Shown: positions 52,769 through 61,862 of the stretch, piece after piece
Layout of the letters: each line of letters starts with the position of its first letter
Position numbering within the stretch: the stretch's first letter is position 1
Assembly: GCA_009779915.1 (NCBI GenBank)
Contig: WRBA01000011.1
Location: 1 to 64,000 of the forward strand
DNA length: 64,000 bases
Direction: 5' to 3'
Source: Defluviitaleaceae bacterium
GTDB taxonomy: Bacteria; Bacillota; Clostridia; Lachnospirales; UBA5962
Notes under the pieces: generated by a model
Told to the model about the DNA's origin: nothing
The model's input: the letters and a program-made list of their open reading frames with translations, nothing else
Databases searched by the model: none
Made by a program: the position numbers and the translations under genes

Positions 52769-53620
52769 ATGAAAAACAAAAGACTTTTAAAAAACAACGA
52801 CCGTACGCGCCCTCCCCGTCCGGAAAGATTTGAAAGACCGGAGCGGGAAGAGCGCCGTGAGCGAAAACATTTAATTGACTATAACGACGGTCTTATTTTA
52901 GAAGGTCGCAATGCCGTTTTAGAGGCTTTAAACCACAACAAGCCTATCGATAAAATTTATGTTAAAAAAGGACCTTCCGAGGGGAGTATTACTGTAATCA
53001 TAGCTAAAGCTCGTGAAAAAGGGATTGTAATAAGCGAAGTTGCACGGGAAAAACTTGATTATATGAGCCAAACAGGGAGTCATCAAGGTGTTATCGCCTC
53101 CTGTCCGGCTCATGAATATGTTGAAATATCAGATATGCTCGAAATAGCCAAGAGAAAAGGAGAAGACCCCTTTATCATTATGCTGGACTCTATCACTGAC
53201 CCTCATAATTTAGGGGCTATAATGCGCTCTGCTGACTGCTCAGGGGTTCATGGGATAATTATACCCAAGCGTCGTGCCGTATCTCTTACAGGGATTGTGA
53301 GTAAAACCTCGGCTGGTGCTATTGAACATGTGCCTGTTGCACGTGTTACAAATTTAAATAATGCTGTGGACGAGCTTAAAGAAGCCGGACTTTGGATATG
53401 CTGTGCAAAAACCCACGGAAGACCTTATTTTAAGGCTGATATAAAAGGACCTATTGCTATAATTATAGGCAGCGAAGGTGAAGGTGTATCAAAATTATTG
53501 GAAAAGAAAAGCGATTTTGCCGTATCAATACCTATGTACGGTGAAATATCGGCACTTAACGCCTCTGTTGCTGCAGGGCTTTTAATGTATGAAGTTGTTC
53601 GCCAGAGGAAGTTTATATAA
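52769..53620 (+). CDS. rlmB: 23S rRNA (guanosine-2'-O-)-methyltransferase RlmB (SpoU family)
   Basis: About 283 residues from ATG 52769 with AAGGAG upstream; the longer frame overlaps mrnC. A basic Arg/Pro-rich leader precedes the substrate-binding domain (LILEGRNAVLEAL) and the SPOUT knot with LDSITDPHNLGAIMRSADC, IIIGSEGEGVSKLLEK and MYGEISALNASVAAGLLMYE. It methylates G2251 of 23S rRNA in homologues. Confidence 0.94.
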   Translation: MKNKRLLKNNDRTRPPRPERFERPEREERRERKHLIDYNDGLILEGRNAVLEALNHNKPIDKIYVKKGPSEGSITVIIAKAREKGIVISEVAREKLDYMSQTGSHQGVIASCPAHEYVEISDMLEIAKRKGEDPFIIMLDSITDPHNLGAIMRSADCSGVHGIIIPKRRAVSLTGIVSKTSAGAIEHVPVARVTNLNNAVDELKEAGLWICCAKTHGRPYFKADIKGPIAIIIGSEGEGVSKLLEKKSDFAVSIPMYGEISALNASVAAGLLMYEVVRQRKFI

Positions 53621-53622
53621 AC

Positions 53623-54147
53623 ATGAAAAGGGAATATTTGTTCGTAGATGCCTACAATATTATATTCTCATGGGAGAATTTAAAACAACTTGCCGGCTCT
53701 TCACTTGAAGATGCCAGAAAAAAACTGCTGGATATATTAAGCGATTACCAAGGCTCTTTAGGTGCTGAGGTTATTGTAGTTTTTGATGCTCATAATGTAG
53801 CTGCAAATCCTGGCAGTATCAACCCTTACGATAATTTGACCGTAGTATATACCAAAGAAGATGAAACCGCTGACAATTACATAGAGCGTTGTGCAAGGAT
53901 TTTGGCAAAAAATTATAAGGTACGGGTTGCTACCAACGATAACCTCCAGCAAATAATGATAACGGGCAAAGGTGCCATTCGAATTTCGGCTAATGAATTG
54001 TATGAGGAAGTAGTCTCTTTTAAAAAAGAACAAAATGCAAAATACGTAGGCAGGCGACCTGTTAAGCGCAATCAATTGTTCGACAATTTAGACGATAATT
54101 TGAAGGAAACATTTATGCGTATGATACGGCAGGAGGGGGACAAATAA
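53623..54147 (+). CDS. NYN-domain ribosome-associated endoribonuclease, YacP/Rae1
   Basis: A 174-residue PIN-like NYN nuclease. The acidic site is indicated by EYLFVDAYNIIFSW at the start, VVFDAHN in the middle and TKEDETADNYIER plus VATNDNLQQ later. The Bacillus homologue cleaves mRNA in the ribosomal A site. It lies between rlmB (2 bp) and the sigma factor gene, the conserved Bacillota order. Confidence 0.9.
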   Translation: MKREYLFVDAYNIIFSWENLKQLAGSSLEDARKKLLDILSDYQGSLGAEVIVVFDAHNVAANPGSINPYDNLTVVYTKEDETADNYIERCARILAKNYKVRVATNDNLQQIMITGKGAIRISANELYEEVVSFKKEQNAKYVGRRPVKRNQLFDNLDDNLKETFMRMIRQEGDK

Positions 54148-54148
54148 A

Positions 54149-54760
54149 TTGGAATTAGAATTAAAGCTGGTACTCACTCATTCACAAAATCAACTTATTA
54201 AATTAGCTCAGTCCGGACTCTCAAGTGCCCAGGATGAGCTTTTGGAGCAATATAAAAACATGGTTAAAAAAATCGCCCGTACCTTTTTTATAATGGGGGC
54301 TGATTTTGAAGATATAGTACAAGAAGGCATGATAGGTTTATTTAAGGCAATCCAAAGCTATAACGATGATAAAGGCGCAAGCTTTGAAACCTACGCTAAT
54401 TTATGTATAAACCGGCAAATATTAAACGCCTTAAAAAGTGCCTCAAGGAAAAAACACGCCCCTCTTAATTTCTATATTCCCCTTGATTGGGAAGGCAGCG
54501 AGCTAAACCTTCCTATGGAAAACAGCCCTGAAGATTTGCTTATACTAAAAGAGGATGGGCAAAGTATTATTGACGCTATGTATAAGATTTTGTCGGCTTT
54601 TGAGTCAAAGGTTTTAAACCTCTATCTTGAAGGTATGAACCATGCGGAAATTGCGGTGCAAATGAATAAAAACGAAAAATCAATAGATAATGCGATACAA
54701 CGGGCAAGAAATAAAGCCCTGGGGCTTTTTGGAGAGCCTTATGGGAAGGTTAAAAAATGA
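54149..54760 (+). CDS. sigH: RNA polymerase sigma factor SigH
   Basis: A 203-residue sigma-70-type factor with region 2 (EDIVQEGMIGLFKAIQSYND and FETYANLCINRQILNAL) and region 4 (FESKVLNLYLEGMNHAEIAV). Its size and position after yacP identify the early sporulation/stationary factor SigH. It begins at TTG 54149, one base after the yacP stop, with AGGAGGGGG about nine bases upstream. In bacilli secE-nusG follow; here a zinc-ribbon gene and uvrC follow instead. Confidence 0.9.
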   Translation: MELELKLVLTHSQNQLIKLAQSGLSSAQDELLEQYKNMVKKIARTFFIMGADFEDIVQEGMIGLFKAIQSYNDDKGASFETYANLCINRQILNALKSASRKKHAPLNFYIPLDWEGSELNLPMENSPEDLLILKEDGQSIIDAMYKILSAFESKVLNLYLEGMNHAEIAVQMNKNEKSIDNAIQRARNKALGLFGEPYGKVKK

Positions 54761-55068
54761 AAATTGCCGACCCTAAAATTTATAAAAACCCAAATTACAA
54801 AAAAATCCGCGGCAGCCATATTTTAGAGGTCAGCTGCGCTCATTGCAAACAATTTATAGCTAATTATCAAAAAGTAGGCGAAAGTAATTTCGTAAAAATG
54901 TATAACGAGCGTATCGTTGACGGCACAATAGATTTTTCTTTGCATCATGGTGCCGTTTTTTGCCCTAGTTGCGGGGAGCGTATAGCCACAAGATATATTA
55001 CAAAGCCGGATAAGAAGGAAGCGTACAGATTAGTGCCTTCGGCGTTTAACAAAAGGAAGAAACGGTGA
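54757..55068 (+). CDS. Zinc-ribbon protein, 103 aa
   Basis: A basic 103-residue protein with two CxxC pairs, CAHC (about 28-31) and CPSC (about 70-73), which should bind one zinc. It ends in a Lys/Arg-rich tail (FNKRKKR). Nucleic-acid or ribosome binding is plausible from the charge, but not shown. It overlaps sigH by 4 bp (ATGA) and uvrC by 4 bp (GTGA), so translation is coupled. No named family recognised. Confidence 0.8.
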   Translation: MKIADPKIYKNPNYKKIRGSHILEVSCAHCKQFIANYQKVGESNFVKMYNERIVDGTIDFSLHHGAVFCPSCGERIATRYITKPDKKEAYRLVPSAFNKRKKR

Positions 55069-56924
55069 TTTTTTTGTTTGATTTAACTAAAACTCTTAAA
55101 GATTTGCCAAAAAAAAGCGGCGTTTATATAATGAAAGACGACCAGGGCGATATTATTTATGTAGGCAAAGCTAAAAGCTTAAAAAGCCGCGTAAGACAGT
55201 ATTTCCAAGAATCTGCGGCGAAAAATTTAAAAACTGCTCAGCTTGCAAGCCATATTAAAGAATTTGAATATATAGTAACAGAAAATGAAGTTGAGGCTCT
55301 TATCCTTGAAAACAATTTAATAAAAGAGAATAAGCCTAAATATAATATCCTCTTAAAAGATGACAAAACCTACCCTTATATAAAAGTCACTGTAAATGAA
55401 ATGTTTCCCCGGGTTTTTATGACCAGAAGAGTTTTAAAGGATAAAGCAAGATATTTCGGTCCCTTTACATCGGATTGTAAAAATAATATTGAAATAATCC
55501 ATAAAATTTGGTCCCTGCGAAGATGTTTTCGTAAATTCCCAAGGGATTTGAATAAAGAAAGACCCTGCTTAAATTATCATATCAACCAATGTAAGGGTCC
55601 CTGTAACAGTTATATTTCCGAGGTAGATTACAATAAAATGATTGAAGAAATAATAGATTACTTAAACGGAAAACATGAGCATATAGTCAAAGAACTTAAA
55701 AGCGCAATGGACGAAGCCGCTGATGCTATGAATTTTGAGCTCGCGGCGGAACTTCGAGATAAAATAAGCGCAATACAAACTACGGAAGAGAAGCGGCTTT
55801 TAGAAAACCCAAATGATGATAACCAAGATATTATAGCTTATGCTAAAGGTGATAATGAGATTTTAGTTCAAGCATTTTTTATAAGAAACGGCAAAATGAC
55901 CGGCAGGGAGCATTTTATGCTTACAGGTCATGGTGATATAGACGCTCCTGAAATACTGACTGCTTTCATAACTCAATTTTACTCTGAACACGCTTTTATT
56001 CCTAAAGAGCTGGTTCTTGAAAATGATATTAATATTGATGATAAAAATACGATAATAAATTGGCTTAGTGATTTAAGGGGTTCCCGGGTGAGTATAATTA
56101 TCCCCAAAAAAGGCAATAAACATAAGCTAATAAAGCTTGCAAAAGAAAACGCCTCCATTACGCTTGAAAGCTTCGGCGAGAAAATAAAAAGAGACAATCA
56201 GCGCACTATTGGAGCCACAAAAGAAATTCAGAAAGCTTTGGACATATTAACTCCCCTTTCTCGTATTGAGGCTTACGATATTTCTAATATTCAAGGTTAT
56301 GAATCCGTAGGGTCGATGATAGTTTTTGAGGACGGCAAGCCAAAACGAAATGATTATCGCAAATTTAGGATAAAAACCGTAATAGGCGCCAATGATTACG
56401 CCAGTATGGAGGAAATTTTATTCCGCCGTTTTAAAAGGCTTTTAGATGACCCTGACGGAAAATTTGGAAGTTTACCTGATATTATATTTGTAGACGGTGG
56501 AAAGGGTCAAATAGGAGTGGCTGAGAAAATTTTAAAAGATATGCAGCTTAATATCCCGATTTGCGGTATGGTTAAAGATGATGCACACAAAACCCGCGGT
56601 CTTTTGTATAATAACAAAGAGGTTAAATTAGACCAACGCGGGGAAGGCTTTAAGCTGGTAACAAGGATTCAAGATGAGGTTCATCGTTTTGCCCTTGAAT
56701 ATCATAGGAAATTGCGGCAAAAAGCTCAAATCCACTCTGTACTTGACGATATAGAAGGTATAGGTTCAAAAAGAAGGCAAGTCCTTCTTAAACATTTTGG
56801 CAGCGTAGAAAACATAGCTGCGGCTACAGTCGAGGATTTAAAACAAGTGCAAGGTATAAATCAAAAATTCGCCGAGACTGTTTATAGCTTTTTCCATAAA
56901 GTAAGCAAGGAGGACTCGTTATGA
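55065..56924 (+). CDS. uvrC: Excinuclease ABC subunit C
   Basis: A 619-residue DNA repair nuclease. It has the GIY-YIG domain (KSGVYIMKDDQGDIIYVGKA), the cysteine region (CLNYHINQCKGPC), a UvrB-binding UVR motif (DEAADAMNFELAAELRDKI), the RNase H-like domain (EAYDISNIQGYESVGSMIVF, FVDGGKGQ) and a helix-hairpin-helix end (LDDIEGIGSKRRQVLLKHFG). The start is GTG 55065, with GGAAG five bases upstream; TTG 55074 is an alternative. Confidence 0.97.
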   Translation: MIFLFDLTKTLKDLPKKSGVYIMKDDQGDIIYVGKAKSLKSRVRQYFQESAAKNLKTAQLASHIKEFEYIVTENEVEALILENNLIKENKPKYNILLKDDKTYPYIKVTVNEMFPRVFMTRRVLKDKARYFGPFTSDCKNNIEIIHKIWSLRRCFRKFPRDLNKERPCLNYHINQCKGPCNSYISEVDYNKMIEEIIDYLNGKHEHIVKELKSAMDEAADAMNFELAAELRDKISAIQTTEEKRLLENPNDDNQDIIAYAKGDNEILVQAFFIRNGKMTGREHFMLTGHGDIDAPEILTAFITQFYSEHAFIPKELVLENDINIDDKNTIINWLSDLRGSRVSIIIPKKGNKHKLIKLAKENASITLESFGEKIKRDNQRTIGATKEIQKALDILTPLSRIEAYDISNIQGYESVGSMIVFEDGKPKRNDYRKFRIKTVIGANDYASMEEILFRRFKRLLDDPDGKFGSLPDIIFVDGGKGQIGVAEKILKDMQLNIPICGMVKDDAHKTRGLLYNNKEVKLDQRGEGFKLVTRIQDEVHRFALEYHRKLRQKAQIHSVLDDIEGIGSKRRQVLLKHFGSVENIAAATVEDLKQVQGINQKFAETVYSFFHKVSKEDSL

Positions 56925-57841
56925 AAAGTATACCTATAGCCCAACTGGTTGAAGAGTTTCATCTTAATAATTATATACCTGAAATGGATTATTCGGATAT
57001 GTCTTTATCTTTGGCGGATATTAACAGACCGGCACTTCAATTAACAGGTTTTTTTAAGGAGTTTGAGCCTCATAGGCTGCAAGTAATAGGTGTTGTTGAG
57101 CATACCTATTTAAGCGAACTTCCGGAGACCGTGAGAAAAGAACGTATTAAAGCTGTTTTTGATACAGGTATCCCATGTTTAGTAATTTGCCGCGGTTTAG
57201 AGCCTTTCCCGGAAATGCTTACTTATGCAGTCATTAATAAAATCCCTATATTCGGATGCCAAACCCCTACTACTGAATTTATAGGGGAAGTTATAAAATG
57301 GCTTAAAGTACAATTGGCCCCTCAAATTAATATGCATGGCGTTTTAGTGGATATTTACGGCGAAGGGGTCTTAATAACCGGTGACAGCGGCATTGGCAAG
57401 TCTGAAGCGGCTCTTGAGCTTGTAAAGCGAGGTCACAGACTTGTAGCAGATGACGCAGTTGAGGTGAAAAAAGTATCCGCCCAAACTTTAATCGGTACGG
57501 CACCTGAGGTTATACGTTATTTTATTGAGCTTAGAGGTGTTGGTATTATTGATGTAAGACAAATGTTTGGTGTTGAGGCTGTAAAAACAATTCACAATAT
57601 CGATTTAGTTATAAATTTGGAAATTTGGGATGATAAAAGTGAATATGAGAGATTGGGCTTAGAAGAAAGTTATACGGAAATACTTGGCAACAAAGTAGTT
57701 TCTCACTCTATCCCAATAAGACCCGGGCGTAATATTGCTATTATTTGTGAGGCAGCCGCTGTTAACCACAGGCAGAAGAAAATGGGTTATAATTCAGCTA
57801 AAATTTTAAATGAACGAATTCAAAATATGCATAAGAGATAG
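56921..57841 (+). CDS. hprK: HPr kinase/phosphorylase
   Basis: A 306-residue bifunctional enzyme that phosphorylates and dephosphorylates the regulatory serine of HPr and Crh. It has the Walker A GDSGIGKSEAALEL, RLVADDAVEV, the signature LRGVGIIDVRQMFG and the C-terminal IPIRPGRNIAIICEAAAVNH. It overlaps uvrC by 4 bp (ATGA). A Crh-like substrate is encoded in the same operon, three genes downstream. Confidence 0.96.
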   Translation: MKSIPIAQLVEEFHLNNYIPEMDYSDMSLSLADINRPALQLTGFFKEFEPHRLQVIGVVEHTYLSELPETVRKERIKAVFDTGIPCLVICRGLEPFPEMLTYAVINKIPIFGCQTPTTEFIGEVIKWLKVQLAPQINMHGVLVDIYGEGVLITGDSGIGKSEAALELVKRGHRLVADDAVEVKKVSAQTLIGTAPEVIRYFIELRGVGIIDVRQMFGVEAVKTIHNIDLVINLEIWDDKSEYERLGLEESYTEILGNKVVSHSIPIRPGRNIAIICEAAAVNHRQKKMGYNSAKILNERIQNMHKR

Positions 57842-57887
57842 TGTTTTTTCGTATGGTTAGTTATTAGTGTTATATGGGAGTTTTTTA

Positions 57888-58799
57888 ATGGCGATTGACT
57901 ATAATATTTTTTATGAAAATTTTGCATCTGATAAACTTTTATCCAATACTCTTATGAGCGAATATACATCATTTAAAGTCGGCGGCGCGGCTGATTTAAT
58001 AATTATGCCAACAAATGCGGAAGAAGTGAAAAAAGCGATAAATATATGTAATGACAAGAGCTTCCCCTACTTTATAATGGGAAAAGGCTCTAACTTATTG
58101 GTAGGAGATGCGGGATATAGAGGCATCATAATTTGCATGTCGAAAAATCTCGAAAAAGTCAAGCTTGTAAATGATTGCGAGATAAAAGCCGAGGCCGGCA
58201 TAACCCTCTCAAAACTTGCCGGCTTTGCTATGGAATATAGTCTTGCAGGGCTTGAGTTTGCCTCAGGTATACCCGGTTCATTAGGCGGTGCTTTGTATAT
58301 GAACGCCGGCGCATACGATAGCGAAATGAAAGATGTCGTTTTATCCGCTGAGCTAATAGATAATAAAGGCAACGAGCTGATTATGCAAAGCAATGAAATG
58401 GAGCTGGGTTATAGAAGCTCTGTTTTCCAAAAAAACAATTATATAATCACGAATGTTACACTAAAGCTTTTAAAAGGCGATAAAGAGCAAATTAAAGATA
58501 AAATGTCAGACCTTAACGGCAGGCGTAAAGAAAAACAGCCTTTGGATTTACCAAGTGCCGGCAGTACTTTTAAACGTCCTCCTAATCATTTTGCCTCTAA
58601 GCTTATTGATGAGGCAGGACTTAAGGGGTTTGCAGTAGGCGGTGCTAAGGTGTCTGAAAAACACGCCGGATTTATCGTAAATTATAATAATGCAACAGCC
58701 AGTGACATAATAACTTTAATGGAGCATGTAAAAGTAACAGTTTATGAGAAATTTGGTGTAACGCTTATACCGGAAGTTGAAATAATTGGAGATTTTTAA
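57888..58799 (+). CDS. murB: UDP-N-acetylenolpyruvoylglucosamine reductase
   Basis: About 303 residues from ATG 57888, with GGGAG upstream. It is an FAD enzyme reducing UDP-GlcNAc-enolpyruvate to UDP-MurNAc. FAD-binding motifs are TSFKVGGAADLIIMP and MGKGSNLLVGDAGYRGI. The catalytic-site regions are GIPGSLGGALYMNAGAY and LPSAGSTFKRPP. The Ser in AGSTFKRP fits type II MurB as in bacilli. It overlaps whiA by one base. Confidence 0.95.
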   Translation: MAIDYNIFYENFASDKLLSNTLMSEYTSFKVGGAADLIIMPTNAEEVKKAINICNDKSFPYFIMGKGSNLLVGDAGYRGIIICMSKNLEKVKLVNDCEIKAEAGITLSKLAGFAMEYSLAGLEFASGIPGSLGGALYMNAGAYDSEMKDVVLSAELIDNKGNELIMQSNEMELGYRSSVFQKNNYIITNVTLKLLKGDKEQIKDKMSDLNGRRKEKQPLDLPSAGSTFKRPPNHFASKLIDEAGLKGFAVGGAKVSEKHAGFIVNYNNATASDIITLMEHVKVTVYEKFGVTLIPEVEIIGDF

Positions 58800-59728
58800 T
58801 GAAAGATAAAGATATTATGAGTTACTCGGCTGTGCTTAAAAGCGAGCTTAAGTATTTAGATAAATCTATAGGCAGACATTGCTTAATTTCTGAACTGTAT
58901 GGGATTATAAAAACAAATGCGTTTGTTTCCGACAAAAATAGACATCACTCTCAATCCATTTGCTTATATACCGATAACATATTTCTAGCTTACAGGGTTT
59001 TTGATGTACTTGATACCGCATTTGCCTTTAAAGCCGATGTAACTATTAGGACAAGCTCTAAAAGTAAAAAGCACCATTACATATTATCCGCCTTTGGTGA
59101 TAATGCATTGCGAGTTTTAAATGCTGCCGAAAGCTCTATGGTGCTTAAACAAGCTTGCTGCAAACAGGCGTATTTGAGAAGTGTTTTTTTAGCTTGTGCC
59201 TCGGTTTCTGATCCCAGTAAGAATTATCATTTAGAATATGTATTTCACAGCAGTGAGCCGGCTCTTGAACTAATTAGTATTTTAGAGTATTTTGATATAC
59301 ACTCCAGACTTATTATGCGTAAAAAAAACCATGTGGTATATATAAAAGATGGAGAGAAAATATCTCAAATCTTTGGGCTTATAGGTGCCAGAAAGCATCT
59401 TTTGGATTTTGAAAGCCTTAGGGTATTAAGGACTGTCGGCAATGAAGTAAACCGTAAAGTAAATTGCGAAACTGCCAATATAGCAAAAACAGCCAAGGCT
59501 TTTGTTGCCTTTCAAGAGGATATAGAGTATATTGAAAAAACAAAGGGAATTTCTTATTTATCAGAGCCTTTAAGAGCTGTCGCTGAGCTTAAGCTGGAAT
59601 ATTCATCTGCCACATTGAAAGAAATCAGCGAAATGTTAAGCCCCCCTATTTCAAAATCGGGGGTTAATCACAGGCTTAGAAAAATAAGTGAAATAGCGGA
59701 AAAATTAAGGAGTGATTTGTATGATTGA
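58799..59728 (+). CDS. whiA: DNA-binding protein WhiA
   Basis: A 309-residue protein with an N-terminal LAGLIDADG-like domain lacking nuclease residues and a C-terminal HTH (LKEISEMLSPPISKSGVNHR, about 270-295). RKHLLDFESLRVLRTVGNEVNR and the SYLSEPLRAVAELK segment are typical. WhiA influences division and chromosome segregation in bacilli and sporulation in actinobacteria. It precedes crh as in Bacillus. Confidence 0.94.
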   Translation: MKDKDIMSYSAVLKSELKYLDKSIGRHCLISELYGIIKTNAFVSDKNRHHSQSICLYTDNIFLAYRVFDVLDTAFAFKADVTIRTSSKSKKHHYILSAFGDNALRVLNAAESSMVLKQACCKQAYLRSVFLACASVSDPSKNYHLEYVFHSSEPALELISILEYFDIHSRLIMRKKNHVVYIKDGEKISQIFGLIGARKHLLDFESLRVLRTVGNEVNRKVNCETANIAKTAKAFVAFQEDIEYIEKTKGISYLSEPLRAVAELKLEYSSATLKEISEMLSPPISKSGVNHRLRKISEIAEKLRSDLYD

Positions 59729-59984
59729 AAAAAAATTGCAGGCAAAAAGAGATTTACAAGCACGTACAGCAGCTTTGTTTGTCCAATTAGCAGGGAAATT
59801 TGAGGCTAATACCAAAATAGCTGTTGGCAATAAACAAACCAGCTGCAAAAGCCTTCTGGGTATGATTTCTCTCAGTGTTTTAGAGGGCTATAATGTAGTC
59901 TTAACCGCAGAAGGCACTGACGCTGAAGAGGCAATAAAAGAGCTTAGTGCCTTTATGGAAGAAAAAGCAAATGATGCTGAGTAA
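59721..59984 (+). CDS. crh: Crh-like HPr paralogue with Gln at the phospho-histidine position
   Basis: An 87-residue HPr-fold protein from ATG 59721, with AAGGAG upstream; it overlaps whiA by 8 bp. The active-site loop reads DLQARTAALF, so the catalytic His15 of HPr is Gln13 here, exactly as in Crh. The regulatory serine is kept (Ser44 in CKSLLGMISL, equal to Ser46). It therefore cannot act as a PTS phosphocarrier but can be phosphorylated by HprK encoded upstream and act as a CcpA co-effector. The whiA-crh order supports Crh. The Gly and Pro of the usual GLxARPA loop are also changed. Confidence 0.88.
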   Translation: MIEKKLQAKRDLQARTAALFVQLAGKFEANTKIAVGNKQTSCKSLLGMISLSVLEGYNVVLTAEGTDAEEAIKELSAFMEEKANDAE

Positions 59985-60618
59985 ATATACCAATATAATA
60001 TGGGACTGGAATGGCACCATACTCAATGATGTGGAATGGTGCCTGACTGTTATCAATACCTTATTGGTAAACAGAGGCATTGCGCCAATTAAAGACATTA
60101 AGGCGTACAGAGACATATTTGGCTTCCCTGTTATCGACTATTACCGTCGTGCCGGATTTGATTTGGACAATGAGCCCTTTGAAATACCCGCGGCGGAGTT
60201 TATAAAGCTATACCATAGTGATAACCGCCGCTTTTGCCTATTTGATAATGCAGTGAAAACCCTTAATGCATTTAATAAAATGGGGCTTAAACAAATTATC
60301 TTATCGGCGTCAGAGGTAAATAATTTACGCTCCCAAACAAGTTTGTTTGATATCGAATATTGTTTCGATGAAATAATCGGCATATCAAATATATATGCCA
60401 AAAGTAAAGTTGATGCAGGGCAAGAATATATCTCGCGCAGTGGACTCGACAAAAGCAAAGCTGTATTAATAGGCGACACAATACATGACTATGAAGTTGC
60501 AAAGACCCTTGGGGTTGACTGTTTCCTAATATCACAGGGACACCAGCACAAGCATAAGCTCCTTGAATGCGGCATCCCTGTATTTGATGATATAAAGAGT
60601 ATTGTTTTGCAAATATAA
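59971..60618 (+). CDS. HAD-superfamily hydrolase, phosphoglycolate-phosphatase-like
   Basis: About 215 residues from ATG 59971 (GGAAG nine bases upstream), overlapping crh by 14 bp. The HAD fold is shown by the nucleophile Asp12 in IIWDWNGTILND, ILSASEV (Ser of motif II), a lysine in AKSKVDAG and VLIGDTIHDYEVAKTLGVDC. The second residue of motif I is Asn rather than Asp (DxN), so general acid catalysis may be altered; I recall similar WDWNGT HADs in Clostridia. The substrate is unknown. A weak AACCAA/TTGGTT hairpin (about 60621-60638) follows. Confidence 0.85.
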   Translation: MMLSKYTNIIWDWNGTILNDVEWCLTVINTLLVNRGIAPIKDIKAYRDIFGFPVIDYYRRAGFDLDNEPFEIPAAEFIKLYHSDNRRFCLFDNAVKTLNAFNKMGLKQIILSASEVNNLRSQTSLFDIEYCFDEIIGISNIYAKSKVDAGQEYISRSGLDKSKAVLIGDTIHDYEVAKTLGVDCFLISQGHQHKHKLLECGIPVFDDIKSIVLQI

Positions 60619-60638
60619 AAACCAATTAACGTTGGTTG

Positions 60639-61358
60639 CTATTGTTTCTTAACCGCAGTCAGTGCTATCAATGCTATATCGTTATTGATATCCGCATCTA
60701 AAAAATCATCATCATTAAATTTTAAATTTTCTCTTGCCCATTTTGCCCATGGATACCATATAGCTTTGGGGTCTTTAATTTCATAGCAAGCTTTAATTTC
60801 CACAGTACCTGTTTTCTCCCATAATCTACGCCACCAATCTTTACTGTGGAATGTATATAACTCACTATCCCAATGTTTCTCAAGGGTATCAGGGTAACCT
60901 TTGTCAAATTCACGGACAAGCCCCGGCACAACAATTGCAAGCTGCCCGCCGGGCTTAACGAGTTTAGCAAATACCCCCGGCAAATAGGATTCACTTGTGC
61001 CGTAGTAGTGATAGCTGTCTATAGAAATAGCAGCGTCAAAAAACCCTTCGGCATAGGGCAAAGTATGCGCTTCCGCATGGATAGGGAATACCTTGTCTGC
61101 CACGCCAGCCTCTTCAAAACGCTTAAGATTATCGGTTGCGCTTATCCATAAGTCATTTGCAAACACAGTTACGCCGTATTCTTTTGCCAAAAATACACTG
61201 GTAAGCCCTTTGCCGCAGCCCATATCTAATACTTTCATACCTGGGCGCAGGTCAAGATGGCTGCAAATGTCCTCCACAAGCCACAGAGGATGTGGACCCA
61301 TCCAGTTTTCCTCTACCCACCCTTTATCATATTTTGCTGATTTTATATATTTATCCAT
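60639..61358 (-). CDS. SAM-dependent methyltransferase, class I
   Basis: A 239-residue protein with a Rossmann methyltransferase domain. Motif I is VLDMGCGKGLTSVFLA (about 40-55), followed by an acidic loop (FANDLWI), SIDSYHYYG and VKPGGQLAIVVPG. The cyclopropane/UbiE-like group is closest, but the acceptor is unknown. It is the third gene after htpG and the flavodoxin gene, 24 bp downstream. Confidence 0.85.
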   Translation of the reverse strand: MDKYIKSAKYDKGWVEENWMGPHPLWLVEDICSHLDLRPGMKVLDMGCGKGLTSVFLAKEYGVTVFANDLWISATDNLKRFEEAGVADKVFPIHAEAHTLPYAEGFFDAAISIDSYHYYGTSESYLPGVFAKLVKPGGQLAIVVPGLVREFDKGYPDTLEKHWDSELYTFHSKDWWRRLWEKTGTVEIKACYEIKDPKAIWYPWAKWARENLKFNDDDFLDADINNDIALIALTAVKKQ

Positions 61359-61382
61359 TTAGCCCTCATCCACCTTGTTTCT

Positions 61383-61850
61383 TTAAAATTTTTTCATTTC
61401 GTTTACAAACACATCTATTTTCTCATTATCAATACTATCTACATAGTCCGTCTTTTTTATAACGATTTTGATTATAAACCGCTCAAATACATTAGCTTTC
61501 TTAGAGTCAAATATGCCTCCTAAAAACCCCTTTGCTTTAGCCGCTTGCACAACTTTTGGCGGGAAATTTTTTTCATAATAGCTGCCTTCCTCGGCAAAGC
61601 CTGATAAGAACAGCCCTAAAGGCTTTTCACACAATTTATCGACATTTTTAGACACAAAAACTTTCACCTCTTTGTGTATGCCCCCTGCATAAACCGAACT
61701 GCCGATGATTACACAGTCAAAATCCGATAAAGGCGGTATATTGCCCTGCTTTAAATCCCAAAGGGCAGCCTCCCCCATTTTATCCGCAATACGTTTTGCT
61801 ATTTCTTTCGCTGCCCCATATTTTGATGCGTAAAGTATTAATGTTTTCAT
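61383..61850 (-). CDS. Flavodoxin-domain protein (protoporphyrinogen-oxidase-like)
   Basis: A 155-residue flavodoxin fold: TLILYASKYGAAKEIAKRIA binds the FMN phosphate, then CVIIGSSVYAGGIHKEVKVF and GLFLSGFAEEG around the isoalloxazine. This HemG-like/flavodoxin_5 type is common in Clostridia without a fixed role. It lies 12 bp after htpG in the same direction. Confidence 0.85.
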   Translation of the reverse strand: MKTLILYASKYGAAKEIAKRIADKMGEAALWDLKQGNIPPLSDFDCVIIGSSVYAGGIHKEVKVFVSKNVDKLCEKPLGLFLSGFAEEGSYYEKNFPPKVVQAAKAKGFLGGIFDSKKANVFERFIIKIVIKKTDYVDSIDNEKIDVFVNEMKKF

Positions 61851-61862
61851 AACTCCGCCCCT

